DNA of 64,000 nucleotides from Hyphomicrobiales bacterium (GTDB taxonomy: Bacteria > Pseudomonadota > Alphaproteobacteria > Rhizobiales > Xanthobacteraceae), in contig JAFKKH010000021.1 of NCBI GenBank assembly GCA_017305665.1, positions 62,001 through 126,000 on the forward strand, in the 5' to 3' direction. Positions 52,342 to 60,822 of the stretch are shown one piece after another (the first letter of the stretch is position 1; every line of letters begins with the position of its first letter). The position numbers were made by a program, and so were the translations under genes. A model generated the notes under the pieces. That model had not been told where the DNA came from and did no database searches. It saw only the letters and a list, made by a program, of their open reading frames with translations.

Positions 52342-53298
52342 TCATGTCTCCGCCAAGGGGTGCAGGTCGCGCACCAGGCTCTTCAGCCGCTCTTCCACCA
52401 CGTGGGTATAGATCTGCGTGGTCGAGATATCGGTGTGGCCAAGCAGTGTCTGCACGATGCGCAGGTCCGCGCCGTTATGCAGCAGGTGGCTTGCGAAGGC
52501 ATGGCGCAGCACGTGAGGCGAAACCAGCCGTGGCGCGAGACCGGCGGCGGCGGCGAGGTCTTTCAGTTCGCGCGCAAAATGCTGGCGCGTCAGGTGGCCG
52601 CTCTCGCCGAACGAGGGGAACAGCCACTTCGGCCGCGCGGCGGCTTTGCCCGGTTCGCGCTGGTCGTCGATCGCGGCAAGATAATCGGCCATCGCCTGCC
52701 GTGACGCATCGTTGAGCGGAACGAGTCTTTCCTTGTTGCCCTTGCCGCGCACCACGATCATGCGCGCGTCGCGCCGCGCCGCCGACAGCGGCAGCGACAC
52801 CAGTTCGGATACGCGCAAGCCCGTGGCGTAGAGCACTTCGAGCAGGCAATAGAGCCGCGCCGCACGCAACCGCTGGGCCGATGACGCGCCGGGCACGGCG
52901 ACGGCCTGCTTCGCCTGCGCAAGCATGCGGTCGACGTCCGATATCGACAGCACTTTCGGCAGGCTGCGGCCGCGCTTCGGGCCGGACAGGATCGCGGCGG
53001 GATCGTCGGTTCTGGTGCGCTCGTTGAGCAGAAAGCGGAACAGATGCCGCATTGCGGACAGCCGGCGCGCGACGCTCGAGGACTTGAAGCCCCTGACGTC
53101 GAGATCGCCGAGATAATCCCGCAGCGTCTGGGTGTCGGCGGTGACGAAGTTTTGCCTGGCGCGCGCGAGGAACGCGGAAAAATCCTCGAGGTCGCGGCGG
53201 TAGGCGTCGAGCGTGTTGTCGCCGGCGCCTTGCTCGGCGGCCAGCATGTCCAGGAACAGGCTGGTCAGATGCGCATCGGAGGCTTTGTTCGATCCCAT
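52342..53298 (-). CDS. xerD: Site-specific tyrosine recombinase XerD
   Basis: A 318-residue tyrosine recombinase that resolves chromosome dimers at dif with XerC. The N-terminal SAM-like domain (about 10-95, MLAAEQGAGDNTLDAYRRDLEDF) is followed by the catalytic domain. Catalytic residues: Arg in TGLRVSEL, Lys in RGKGNKERLVPL, HxxR in SPHVLRHAFASHLL, His/Trp position in LLGHTDISTTQIYTHV with the Tyr nucleophile. Chromosomal context (accA, aroKB) argues for a housekeeping Xer protein and not a phage integrase. No dif site is near. Confidence 0.93.
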   Translation of the reverse strand: MGSNKASDAHLTSLFLDMLAAEQGAGDNTLDAYRRDLEDFSAFLARARQNFVTADTQTLRDYLGDLDVRGFKSSSVARRLSAMRHLFRFLLNERTRTDDPAAILSGPKRGRSLPKVLSISDVDRMLAQAKQAVAVPGASSAQRLRAARLYCLLEVLYATGLRVSELVSLPLSAARRDARMIVVRGKGNKERLVPLNDASRQAMADYLAAIDDQREPGKAAARPKWLFPSFGESGHLTRQHFARELKDLAAAAGLAPRLVSPHVLRHAFASHLLHNGADLRIVQTLLGHTDISTTQIYTHVVEERLKSLVRDLHPLAET

Positions 53299-53314
53299 GC
53301 CGCAAGCGTAGCAG

Positions 53315-53461
53315 CTATTTCTTGAGAAATTTGTCCGGGTGGATGGTCAACGTCATTTCCCGGGGTTTCGGGTCGACGAAATTCGCCAGCGCGAAAATCA
53401 CGCCATAGCCGATCCCGACGATCACCGCGACGGCAGTCAGAAAGCGGAACAGGCTGGGCAT
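53315..53461 (-). CDS. Small membrane protein
   Basis: A 48-residue protein from ATG 53461: one hydrophobic helix (MPSLFRFLTAVAVIVGIGYGVIFALANFV) followed by a short exposed tail DPKPREMTLTIHPDKFLKK. The same tail pattern occurs in small proteins near xerD and aroK in related rhizobia as far as I recall. Function is unknown. It lies just upstream of xerD on the same strand (16 bases), so cotranscription is likely. The longer frame to 53515 is not supported. Confidence 0.72.
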   Translation of the reverse strand: MPSLFRFLTAVAVIVGIGYGVIFALANFVDPKPREMTLTIHPDKFLKK

Positions 53462-53610
53462 TGGCGGTCTCGGGCGCGATATTAACCTTTGAGGCGACGT
53501 TGCGAGTACCAACATGTTCGCGCGGCGGGTGCAAGAGTCTCTGGCAACGCCCTCGACGAGAGTAGTATAGCTGGCGGGAATTAGCTCTCACGTATTCCGA
53601 CAGGTGGTGT

Positions 53611-54270
53611 TTGACGTCCGAGACCGTTTCAGCGGCCAATGCCGGCGCTTCTCCCGAGGCTGCGATCGTCGCGGCGCTGGGCGGGCGTTCGCTGGTGCTC
53701 GTCGGCATGATGGGCGCCGGCAAATCCAGCATCGGGCGGCGGCTCGCGACGCGTCTTGCGATGCCGTTCGTCGACGCGGATACCGAAATCGAACTCGCGG
53801 CCGGCATGTCGATTCCGGAAATCTTCGAAGCGCATGGCGAGCCGCATTTCCGCGACGGTGAGGCGCGCGTGATCGCGCGGCTGCTCGGCGGCGCGCCGAT
53901 CGTGCTCGCAACCGGCGGCGGCGCCGTGCTGCGCGAGGAGACCCGCGCGCGCATCGCCGAGCGGGCGATCTCGATCTGGCTCAAGGCCGATGCCGACGTG
54001 ATCCTGCGCCGGGTGAAGCGCCGCACCGATCGGCCTCTGTTGCATACGCCGGATCCCGCCGCGACAATCGGGCGTCTTATCGCCGAACGCGAGCCCGTCT
54101 ACCAACTGGCCGATATCACGATCGCCTCGCGCGATGTGCCGCATGACAGGATCGTCGACGAATGCATCGATCTGCTGCACCGCAGGCTGTGCCGCGGCGC
54201 GACGGACGAGCCGCAGCGATCTGCCTCCCGCGAGGCAGGATTGAACCAAGGATTTGGAACCTCCCGATGA
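53611..54270 (+). CDS. aroK: Shikimate kinase
   Basis: A 219-residue shikimate kinase, fifth step of the chorismate pathway. Walker A is LVGMMGAGKSSIGRRLA (about 30-46), the shikimate-binding Asp/Arg region is FVDADTEIELAAGMSIPEIFEAHGEPHFRDGE, and the GGGA loop reads LATGGGAVLREE; the LID Arg is in VKRRTDRPLL. The start is TTG with the AGGTGG element 3-8 bases before; no ATG fits. A 20-residue C-terminal extension (RSASREAGLNQGFGTSR) has low similarity to family members. The stop overlaps the aroB start (ATGA), as expected for an aroKB operon. Confidence 0.94.
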   Translation: MTSETVSAANAGASPEAAIVAALGGRSLVLVGMMGAGKSSIGRRLATRLAMPFVDADTEIELAAGMSIPEIFEAHGEPHFRDGEARVIARLLGGAPIVLATGGGAVLREETRARIAERAISIWLKADADVILRRVKRRTDRPLLHTPDPAATIGRLIAEREPVYQLADITIASRDVPHDRIVDECIDLLHRRLCRGATDEPQRSASREAGLNQGFGTSR

Positions 54271-55415
54271 CCGCACCGCTGAAAAGTTCCGGCCCCGTGA
54301 CGGTCGATGTCGCGCTCGGTGAGCGCTCCTATGACATCGTCATCGGCCGCGACATCCTGTCCTCGCTCGGCGCGCGGATCGCCGCGCTGCGTCCCGGCGC
54401 GCGGGTCGCCATCGTGACCGACGAATATGTCGCGACCCACTGGCTGCGCAAGACTGAAGCCTCCCTGATGGATGCAGGCATCGCCACCTCGCGGATCGTC
54501 GTCGACGAGGGCGAGACATCGAAGAGCTATGAGGGCATCGAGTTCGTCTGCGAGGAACTGATCGCGGCGAAGATCGAGCGCAACGATCTCGTTGTCGCGC
54601 TCGGTGGCGGTGTGGTCGGCGATCTCGCCGGCTTCGCCGCGGCCATCGTCCGGCGGGGCCTCGATTTCGTGCAGGTGCCGACCTCGCTGCTGGCGCAGGT
54701 GGATTCCTCGGTCGGCGGCAAGACCGGCATCAATTCGCCGCAGGGCAAGAATCTGGTCGGCGCGTTTCATCAGCCGATTCTGGTGGTCGCGGATACCGCG
54801 GTGCTGGACACGTTGTCGCCGCGCCAGTTCCGCGCCGGCTATGCCGAGGTCGCCAAATACGGCCTGCTTGGCGACGAGGCGTTCTTCGCGTGGCTCGAAA
54901 CCAACCACGCGGAGATCTTCAAGGGCGGCGCGGCACGCGAGCACGCGGTCGCCACCAGTTGCCGCGCCAAGGCGGCGATCGTGGCGCGCGACGAGCGCGA
55001 GACCGGCGAACGCGCGCTGCTCAACCTCGGTCACACCTTCGGCCACGCGCTGGAGACGGCGACCGGATTTTCCGACCGGCTCTATCACGGCGAAGGTGTA
55101 TCGGTCGGCATGGTACTGGCCGCCGAACTCTCGGCGCAGCTCGGCATGATCGCGGAGGCCGACGTGACCCGTATTCAGCGGCACCTTTCGGCGGTCGGCC
55201 TGCCGACGCGGCTGCAGGACATCGCCGGCTTCAAGCAGGAAGGCCTGGCCGATGCCGACGGGCTGATGACGCTGATGGCGCAGGACAAGAAGGTGAAGCG
55301 CGGCCGGCTGACCTTCATTCTGATGAAGGCGATCGGTCAGGCCGTGGTGTCTTCCGACGTCGAGCCGGCCATGGTGCGCGACTTCCTTGCGGGGAAACTC
55401 GCGGCGAAGGTCTGA
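54267..55415 (+). CDS. aroB: 3-dehydroquinate synthase
   Basis: A 382-residue enzyme that cyclises DAHP to 3-dehydroquinate, using NAD and a divalent metal. Motifs: VVALGGGVVGDLAGFAAAIVRRGLDFVQVPTSLLAQVDSSVGGKTGINSPQGKNLVG (about 113-170) and LNLGHTFGHALE, which holds metal-binding His residues (about 250). ATG 54267 overlaps the aroK stop by 4 bases. Upstream frame extension to 54162 is an accident of GC bias. It is followed 30-40 bases later by the CorC-like gene, likely in the same operon. Confidence 0.97.
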   Translation: MTAPLKSSGPVTVDVALGERSYDIVIGRDILSSLGARIAALRPGARVAIVTDEYVATHWLRKTEASLMDAGIATSRIVVDEGETSKSYEGIEFVCEELIAAKIERNDLVVALGGGVVGDLAGFAAAIVRRGLDFVQVPTSLLAQVDSSVGGKTGINSPQGKNLVGAFHQPILVVADTAVLDTLSPRQFRAGYAEVAKYGLLGDEAFFAWLETNHAEIFKGGAAREHAVATSCRAKAAIVARDERETGERALLNLGHTFGHALETATGFSDRLYHGEGVSVGMVLAAELSAQLGMIAEADVTRIQRHLSAVGLPTRLQDIAGFKQEGLADADGLMTLMAQDKKVKRGRLTFILMKAIGQAVVSSDVEPAMVRDFLAGKLAAKV

Positions 55416-55456
55416 ATTAGTTCTGGTTCCGCGACTACATCAAGGTGATTGCCGCC

Positions 55457-56764
55457 ATGGACTGGATTTCGTTTGCCATCGTCGTCGCGCTGCTGCTGGT
55501 CTCCGCGTTCTTCTCCGCGAGCGAGACGGCGCTGACCGGCGCCTCGCGCGCCAGCATGCTGCGGCTTGCGAGCCAGGGCCGCAGTGACGCATTGATCGTC
55601 GCCGGTTTGATGGATCGGCGCGAGCGCATGATCGGCGCGCTGCTGCTCGGCAATAACATCGCGAACATCGGCGCCTCTGCGCTGGCCACCGGGGTCTTCA
55701 CCGCCTGGTTCGGCGACATCGGCGTGCTCTATGCCACCGGCGTGATGACGGTGCTGGTGGTGATCTTCGCGGAGGTGCTGCCGAAGACCGTCGCCATCAA
55801 CGCGCCGGACCGGATGTCGCTGATCGTGGCGCGGCCGATCCAGGTGATCGTGCTTGTGCTGGGACCGCTGCTTGTGGTCGTCGAGGAACTGGTGCGCGGC
55901 CTGACCAAGATTCTCGGCATCAAGATCGGCCACAACCAGCCGATCCTGTCGCCGACCGAGCGGCTGCGCGGCGCGGTCGATCTGATCCATCACGAGGGTG
56001 GCGTCGAGAAGCAGGATCGCGACATGCTCGGCGGCCTACTCGATCTGCGCGAGCTCGAAGTCTCCGACGTGATGGTTCACCGCACCGAAATGGTGACGAT
56101 CAACGCCGACCTGCCGGCGGAGGAACTGGTCCACGAGGTGCTGGCCAGCGAATACACCCGCATTCCGCTGTGGCGCGACAAGCCCGAGAACATCATCGGC
56201 GTGCTGCACGCCAAGGATCTCTTGCGCGCGATCCGCGCCTCCGATGGCGACATGGCGAGCATCGATGCCAGTGCCATCGCGCTGCCGCCGTGGTTCGTGC
56301 CGGAAATGCGCTCGGTCTCCGAGCAGCTCAAGGCGTTCCGCCGCCGCAAGACCCACTTCGCGCTGGTGGTCGACGAATATGGCGAAGTCGAAGGCATGGT
56401 GACGCTGGAAGACATTCTGGAGGAGATCGTCGGCGACATCTCCGACGAGCACGACGTCGTCGTCGCCGGCGTTCGCCAGCAGCCCGACGGCTCGGTGGTG
56501 GTGGACGGTTCGGTGCCGATCCGCGATCTCAATCGCGCCATGGACTGGCATCTGCCCGACGAGGAGGCGACCACGATCGCAGGCCTCGTCATTCACGAGG
56601 CGCGCTCGATCCCCGAGCGCGGCCAGAGTTTTACGTTCCACGGTTTCCGCTTTCGCGTGCTGCGGCGTGAGCGCAACCGCATCACTGCGCTGCGCATCCA
56701 GCCGCTGCCGCGCGAGGCCGACGCGCTGGAGGTCAAGCCGAAGCGAGCCGGGACGGCATTTTAG
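55457..56764 (+). CDS. HlyC/CorC-family (CNNM-like) membrane protein with CBS domains
   Basis: A 435-residue protein. The DUF21 membrane domain has four helices (about 1-150: WISFAIVVALLLVSAFFSASETALTGASRA, ERMIGALLLGNNIANIGASALAT, VMTVLVVIFAEVLPKTVAINA). A CBS pair follows (about 205-330, VSDVMVHRTEMVTI, IPLWRDKPENIIGVLHAKDLL, HFALVVDEYGEVEGMVTLEDILEEIVGDI), and a CorC_HlyC domain ends it (about 345-425). Such proteins are tied to magnesium or cobalt efflux. A GTG at 55445 is the alternative start. It is third in the aroK-aroB run. Confidence 0.9.
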   Translation: MDWISFAIVVALLLVSAFFSASETALTGASRASMLRLASQGRSDALIVAGLMDRRERMIGALLLGNNIANIGASALATGVFTAWFGDIGVLYATGVMTVLVVIFAEVLPKTVAINAPDRMSLIVARPIQVIVLVLGPLLVVVEELVRGLTKILGIKIGHNQPILSPTERLRGAVDLIHHEGGVEKQDRDMLGGLLDLRELEVSDVMVHRTEMVTINADLPAEELVHEVLASEYTRIPLWRDKPENIIGVLHAKDLLRAIRASDGDMASIDASAIALPPWFVPEMRSVSEQLKAFRRRKTHFALVVDEYGEVEGMVTLEDILEEIVGDISDEHDVVVAGVRQQPDGSVVVDGSVPIRDLNRAMDWHLPDEEATTIAGLVIHEARSIPERGQSFTFHGFRFRVLRRERNRITALRIQPLPREADALEVKPKRAGTAF

Positions 56765-56857
56765 GCGCAGAACGCATTTCGATTTTGATGGAAATGTTCC
56801 CTCGCGAAGAGCGCCCTCCCTCTCTCGGCGGAAAGAGGTGAAGAGTCGCTTGTCGCT

Positions 56858-57043
56858 TTACGCCGCCGCCGTCTCGATGCTCTGTGTGCTGGTGCATTTG
56901 ACGCATTCGTAGATGCGCCGCTCGCCGCCTGTTTCCGTCTCCTCGGTGCAGGAATGCCGCATGGCGGTGTGGCAATCGACGCAGCGGGGAGGGTCCAGCT
57001 GACCGGGCGCGTCCGGCAGGGCATTGGTATCGTTGTGTCTCAT
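56858..57043 (-). CDS. Small Cys-rich protein with paired CxxC motifs
   Basis: A 61-residue protein with two CxxC motifs: CVDCHTAMRHSC and CVKCTS, spaced about 27 residues apart, typical of a rubredoxin-like or ribbon zinc site. The N-terminus is polar and Pro-rich, with no signal peptide. It lies 37 bases downstream of the PilZ gene on the same strand, so it may be the third gene of the DUF2336-PilZ unit. No family name can be given; the consistent spacing of the Cys pairs supports a real gene. Confidence 0.7.
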   Translation of the reverse strand: MRHNDTNALPDAPGQLDPPRCVDCHTAMRHSCTEETETGGERRIYECVKCTSTQSIETAAA

Positions 57044-57080
57044 GTCGTTTCGATCCCGCTCGGTTGTTGCAACCGGCTCG

Positions 57081-57392
57081 CTATGATCTGACCAGCGAGC
57101 CGCTCTTCTTCTTGATGTGACCCTTGTCCTCGACGAATTTCACGCCGATCTCGTCGCCGTTGACGCGGACAAGCTCGCAGCGGCGGAACGCGAGGCCGGT
57201 CGACGACAGCAGCAGGAAGAATTCCTTGATGTTCAGTCCCTCGATCGAATCCGGCACCTGAAGCCGCGCGCCGCTCGCCGAGATGTCCAGCATCGTGCAC
57301 GGCCGCTGCCAGGTCCCGTCGATCCCCATCATCAGGACCGAGTAGCCGGTGGCGAACGTGACGCGATCTGCTTTTCGGCCGCCCCAGCTCAT
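57081..57392 (-). CDS. PilZ domain protein
   Basis: A 103-residue single PilZ-like domain. It begins WGGRKADRVTF, then TWQRPCTMLDISASGARLQVPDSIEGL (the D-x-S-x-x-G motif) and FRRCELVRVNGDEIGVKF. The Arg-rich first c-di-GMP motif (RxxxR) is only partly present as GRKADR, so binding of c-di-GMP is uncertain. The gene starts 3 bases after the end of the DUF2336 gene, indicating a common transcript. It may transmit a signal in motility or polysaccharide control. Confidence 0.85.
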   Translation of the reverse strand: MSWGGRKADRVTFATGYSVLMMGIDGTWQRPCTMLDISASGARLQVPDSIEGLNIKEFFLLLSSTGLAFRRCELVRVNGDEIGVKFVEDKGHIKKKSGSLVRS

Positions 57393-57395
57393 GGC

Positions 57396-58529
57396 TCAGA
57401 TGTCCGCCACTGCAACGGCCGTGTCCGGTGCATCGGCTTTTCTGGCCGAGCCGCGCGCGGACCAGAACCGGATCGTGCGTTGTGCCGAGGACAATGAGAG
57501 CGCGTCGAATACCTCCTTGCCCTCGTCGAGTTCCTGCCTGGTCGCGGGACGGCAATTCGGGCGATTGCGCAGGACCATGTTGGTCGTCGACCAGTTCAGC
57601 CGCGCGGCCTTGCAGGCGACGATCAGGCCGTCGGGACGGGGATTTTCGATCAGCGGCTCGATCGCGTCGGTCTTCACCGAGGTCAACAGCGAGAGCGCGG
57701 CGACGATATGGATGTAGTCGCCCTGGATCGCGAAGCGGTTGATGGTCTGGTCGCCTAGTCTTCCTGCCCGGTTCAGGGCAATCACCATGGCTTCGGATTC
57801 GGTGTAGTCGATGGGTACGAGGACGGGCGCGGCGATCTCTTCGATGACGGCCTTGATGGCATCCTCGATTTTCGCCCGCATCTCCGGCGGCGCGACTTTG
57901 AGAAGGCGGATGCGAACGGCCGCGCCGGCCCTGGACAACAATTCGCGCAGCACCTTGAGCGGGATGTCCAGCCGCAGGCCGAGGGTTTCCGCGAGCGCGC
58001 TGTCCTTTTCGGAGCTTTCGACCAGCGTGGCGTAGCCGCCCTCGGAAAAGCGAGCGCCGGCATTTTTCGCCAGTGCATGGGAGACGTTGGAATCGCCGTG
58101 CTTGAGCAGGACGTCGGTCACGCCTTCGCTCACGGTGCTGCGGTTCGAGATCGCCAGCAGGTGCTGCTGTCCGCGCTGACTCGCGATCTCGATCAGGTCG
58201 CCGTCCGACAGCCGGGTGGATTTCGTCAGCACCGGCACCGCGACGGCGGCTTCCTCATGCCAGGCCAATTGCCGGACGACCTCCTTTGGGGCGGCGTTCG
58301 AACCGCAGAGCGTGGTGCTGAGTTGCGTCAGCGCCTGCGCTTCCATCCGCTCCATCAGCCGGACAAGGACGTCGTCGAAGACCCCGATCTGGTTTTCGTT
58401 CAGCCGGTCGGCGTCGGACAGGAACAGGTCCGTGACCTGGCGAAGCATCTGAAGGCGCCGCTCGGGTGAGCCGCCCTTCACCGCGCCTTCCAGTTCCGCG
58501 ATGAGCGCCGTCGAGGTTGCTTTGGACAT
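57396..58529 (-). CDS. DUF2336 domain protein
   Basis: A 377-residue protein with all-helical, HEAT-like repeats (ALIAELEGAVKGGSPERRLQMLRQVTDLFLSDADRLNENQIGVFDDVLVRLMERMEA, then QLAWHEEAAVAVPVLTKSTRLSDGDLIEIASQRGQQHLLAISNRSTVSEGVTDVLLKHGDSNV), the DUF2336 signature of alphaproteobacteria. ATG 58529 gives MSKATSTAL; the frame to 58574 adds a basic tail without support. Function is unknown in general; the direct linkage with a PilZ gene suggests a role in c-di-GMP or motility signalling, a view based on context only. Confidence 0.87.
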   Translation of the reverse strand: MSKATSTALIAELEGAVKGGSPERRLQMLRQVTDLFLSDADRLNENQIGVFDDVLVRLMERMEAQALTQLSTTLCGSNAAPKEVVRQLAWHEEAAVAVPVLTKSTRLSDGDLIEIASQRGQQHLLAISNRSTVSEGVTDVLLKHGDSNVSHALAKNAGARFSEGGYATLVESSEKDSALAETLGLRLDIPLKVLRELLSRAGAAVRIRLLKVAPPEMRAKIEDAIKAVIEEIAAPVLVPIDYTESEAMVIALNRAGRLGDQTINRFAIQGDYIHIVAALSLLTSVKTDAIEPLIENPRPDGLIVACKAARLNWSTTNMVLRNRPNCRPATRQELDEGKEVFDALSLSSAQRTIRFWSARGSARKADAPDTAVAVADI

Positions 58530-58809
58530 GTCGATCCCCAGCAAGTCACATCTGAGCGCGCGTAACGCCGGCAAGCGTTCGCGTTATTCCGTAGAATCTG
58601 CGGTATTTTCGCGCGGGCGGCTTAGACGAGAATTAACATCCGGTAAAAACAGTATCGAAATTCTGCAAGTATTCTAGGAGGATAGGCGCTGCCGGACGTG
58701 CCGGAGCGGCATGATATGCGCTCGGCGAAGGGGTTCGCCGTGGCGCGACTCAGAAGTGTCCGCTAGCCTGCGTACAACCAGAATCGGTTTCGATTCCGAA
58801 TCATATTTT

Positions 58810-59742
58810 ATGATCGAATTATCCTCACCACCCGCTCTGCGGGTCTTTCGTTTCAACGATGTTGACGAATTCCGGCAATCGGTCCGGGCCGTCGACATCC
58901 GGTTCACGCCGCTGGCGCGGCGCATCTCCGCCAGTCAGACCATTCTGAATCTGCCGGGTTGCGACATCAATGTAGTGACTTCTTTTCCCCGCGTGCTGGA
59001 TGCGCAACTCAAGCCGGGGTGTACGGCTGTCGGCTTTTCGATGAGCGACCGCAATCTGCTGCGGATGAACGGGATCGACGCCGGCATGTCCTTTCTGGCG
59101 ATCGGGCGCGGCGGCGGCGGCTATACGGCCGTTGAAAGGATTCCATGCCAGTTCGGTTCGGTGATGTTCACGCCTGAGGTGCTTGAGCGGGGCTGGCCCA
59201 AGCCCGGTCAGGACTTTCTCGTGTTCGAAGTGACGGCGGATGCCCAACAGAAGCTGCGCGGCCTCGTTCTGGAAGTGATGAACTTTGCGGCCACCTCGCC
59301 CGATGAGCTGGCCATGCCCGGTGCCTCGGAAGGCATCAAGGAATCGCTGTTGTCCGCCGTCGACCACGCCTTCGCCAGCCGAGTCAGCGCGACGTCGCTC
59401 GGGTCGTTGCACGCAGCCCGGTTCATGGAGATCGTGCGGAAGGCGGAAGAGATCATTTCGGCCAATCTCAGGAATCCGATCTACAGCGAGGAACTCGCAC
59501 GCGAGGTCGGCGTGTCGGTCCGGACGCTTCACAGCGCGGTCCTGAAACATCGCGGCATCAGCCTGCACCGCTATCTGCGTCTGAAGCGGCTGTGGCTGGT
59601 GCGCCAGCGACTGCGCGAGGGCGATATCAGCGTCAAGGCCTGCGCGCTGGCCCACGGGTTCTGGCATCTCGGCGAATTTTCGAAAAGCTATCGCCGTTAT
59701 TTCGGCGAAGCGCCCTCCGAAACGCTGGAGCGGGCGCGATAG
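58810..59742 (+). CDS. AraC family transcriptional regulator
   Basis: A 310-residue regulator. The N-terminal half (LRVFRFNDVDEFRQSVRAVDIRFTPLARRISASQTILNLPGCDINVVTSFPRVLDAQL) resembles the sensing domain of AraC-type regulators that control catabolic genes. The C-terminal DNA-binding domain has the two helix-turn-helix units (EIISANLRNPIYSEELAREVGVSVRTLHSAVLKHRGISLHRYLRLKRLWLVRQRLREG and SVKACALAHGFWHLGEFSKSYRRYFGEAPSETL). ATG 58810 is chosen; codons before it lack coding character. Inducer and targets are unknown; it is divergent from the DUF2336 gene with a 280-base gap. Confidence 0.85.
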   Translation: MIELSSPPALRVFRFNDVDEFRQSVRAVDIRFTPLARRISASQTILNLPGCDINVVTSFPRVLDAQLKPGCTAVGFSMSDRNLLRMNGIDAGMSFLAIGRGGGGYTAVERIPCQFGSVMFTPEVLERGWPKPGQDFLVFEVTADAQQKLRGLVLEVMNFAATSPDELAMPGASEGIKESLLSAVDHAFASRVSATSLGSLHAARFMEIVRKAEEIISANLRNPIYSEELAREVGVSVRTLHSAVLKHRGISLHRYLRLKRLWLVRQRLREGDISVKACALAHGFWHLGEFSKSYRRYFGEAPSETLERAR

Positions 59743-59763
59743 CCGCAGCCGCTCGCGCGGAAT

Positions 59764-60039
59764 TCAGCGGCCGCCTTCGCCCGGCGTCAGCGTTTTCATC
59801 GCGAGCGCATGAACGCTGCCGGCCAGTTCCGCCGCCAGCAGCGCATTGACCATGCGGTGGCGCTCGATCCGGCTCTTCCCTTCGAAGGCCTGCGACACGA
59901 TATATATCCGGAAATGCGTCTCGCCGCCCGGCCGATGGCCGGCGTGGCCTTCATGAAGATGTGATTCATCCGTCACATCGAGGCTTTCCGGCGCGAAAGC
60001 TTCGCTCAACTTCTTTGTGATGATATCCTTGACGCTCAT
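59764..60039 (-). CDS. BolA family protein
   Basis: A 91-residue BolA-like protein from ATG 60039. The core is VTDESHLHEGHAGHRPGGETHFRIYIVSQAFEGKSRIERHRMVNALLAAEL, with a conserved His pair that coordinates [2Fe-2S] clusters shared with monothiol glutaredoxins, and the C-terminal LAGSVHALAMKTLTPGE. BolA proteins act in iron-sulfur trafficking and stress responses. The neighbouring order, BolA then a J-domain gene divergently, is a rhizobial constant. Confidence 0.93.
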   Translation of the reverse strand: MSVKDIITKKLSEAFAPESLDVTDESHLHEGHAGHRPGGETHFRIYIVSQAFEGKSRIERHRMVNALLAAELAGSVHALAMKTLTPGEGGR

Positions 60040-60149
60040 GGTGAGCGGCTTAACGTTCATTCCCCGCTTTCGTCAATGGTGCGGAAGCTAACTCAAGAAA
60101 TGCGATGTCAAGACTTGAAGCGTCTGGCATTGCGGTGTCAAAGACGGTC

Positions 60150-60797
60150 ATGCCCATCGATTCATCGAAGTTCTTCGACAGCATCCGCATCAAGCCGAAC
60201 AAGGCCGGCGCGAAGCGCGAACGCGTGCGCGAGGAAGTGGTCACCTGCGAATGGCCGGACTGTCAGAACCGGGGATCGCACCGCGCGCCGAAAGGCCGCG
60301 GCAACGAGCGCGAATATTTTCATTTCTGCCTGAACCACGTGCGTGAATACAACCAGTCCTACAATTTCTTCCAGGGCATGAACGCAGACGCGGTTGCGCG
60401 TTTCCAGAAGGATGCGCTGACCGGCCATCGGCCGACCTGGAAGATGGGGGCCAACGGCGCCAAGGGCAAAGGCAAGACCGGCGAGGCCGATCTCGACGCC
60501 GCCGTCGATCCCTTCAGCGTGTTCAGCGAACTCAACGGCCGTGGCCGTTGGCGTGCGGGCGCAGGCGCTAAGTCGCAGGCCAAGCCCGAGACGCGCAAGG
60601 TGTTCAATGCCGAGCGCAAGGCGCTGCAGGTGATGGGGCTCGATACCGACGCCACGCTCGAGACCGTCAAGGCCAAATACAAGCTGCTGGTGAAGCAGCA
60701 TCATCCCGACGCCAACGGCGGCGACCGTTCGACCGAAGACCGCCTGATCGAGATCATCAAGGCGTACAACTATCTCAAGACGGTGGTTCGCGCCTGA
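60150..60797 (+). CDS. DnaJ (J-domain) protein with N-terminal Cys motif
   Basis: A 215-residue protein; start ATG 60150 gives MPIDSSKFFDSIRIKPNKAG, the usual N-terminus, while ATG 60105 adds 15 non-conserved residues. Residues 25-75 include EEVVTCEWPDCQNRGSHRAPKGRGNEREYFHFCLNHVREYNQSYNFFQGM, with three Cys and two His that could bind metal. The C-terminal J-domain (about 150-215) holds ALQVMGLDTDATLETVKAKYKLLVKQHHPDANGGDRSTEDRLIEIIKAYNYL with the HPD tripeptide that stimulates Hsp70. It probably recruits DnaK to a specific client. It lies in the bolA-J-cobS cluster. Confidence 0.9.
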   Translation: MPIDSSKFFDSIRIKPNKAGAKRERVREEVVTCEWPDCQNRGSHRAPKGRGNEREYFHFCLNHVREYNQSYNFFQGMNADAVARFQKDALTGHRPTWKMGANGAKGKGKTGEADLDAAVDPFSVFSELNGRGRWRAGAGAKSQAKPETRKVFNAERKALQVMGLDTDATLETVKAKYKLLVKQHHPDANGGDRSTEDRLIEIIKAYNYLKTVVRA

Positions 60798-60822
60798 GGC
60801 GCTGCTGGTAGAGACGGGCGCC

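Noticed and set aside
52342-53298. A phage or island integrase.
   Set aside because: The tyrosine recombinase is XerD-like in length and context (accA, aroKB); no att-like repeats, tRNA or mobile genes flank it.
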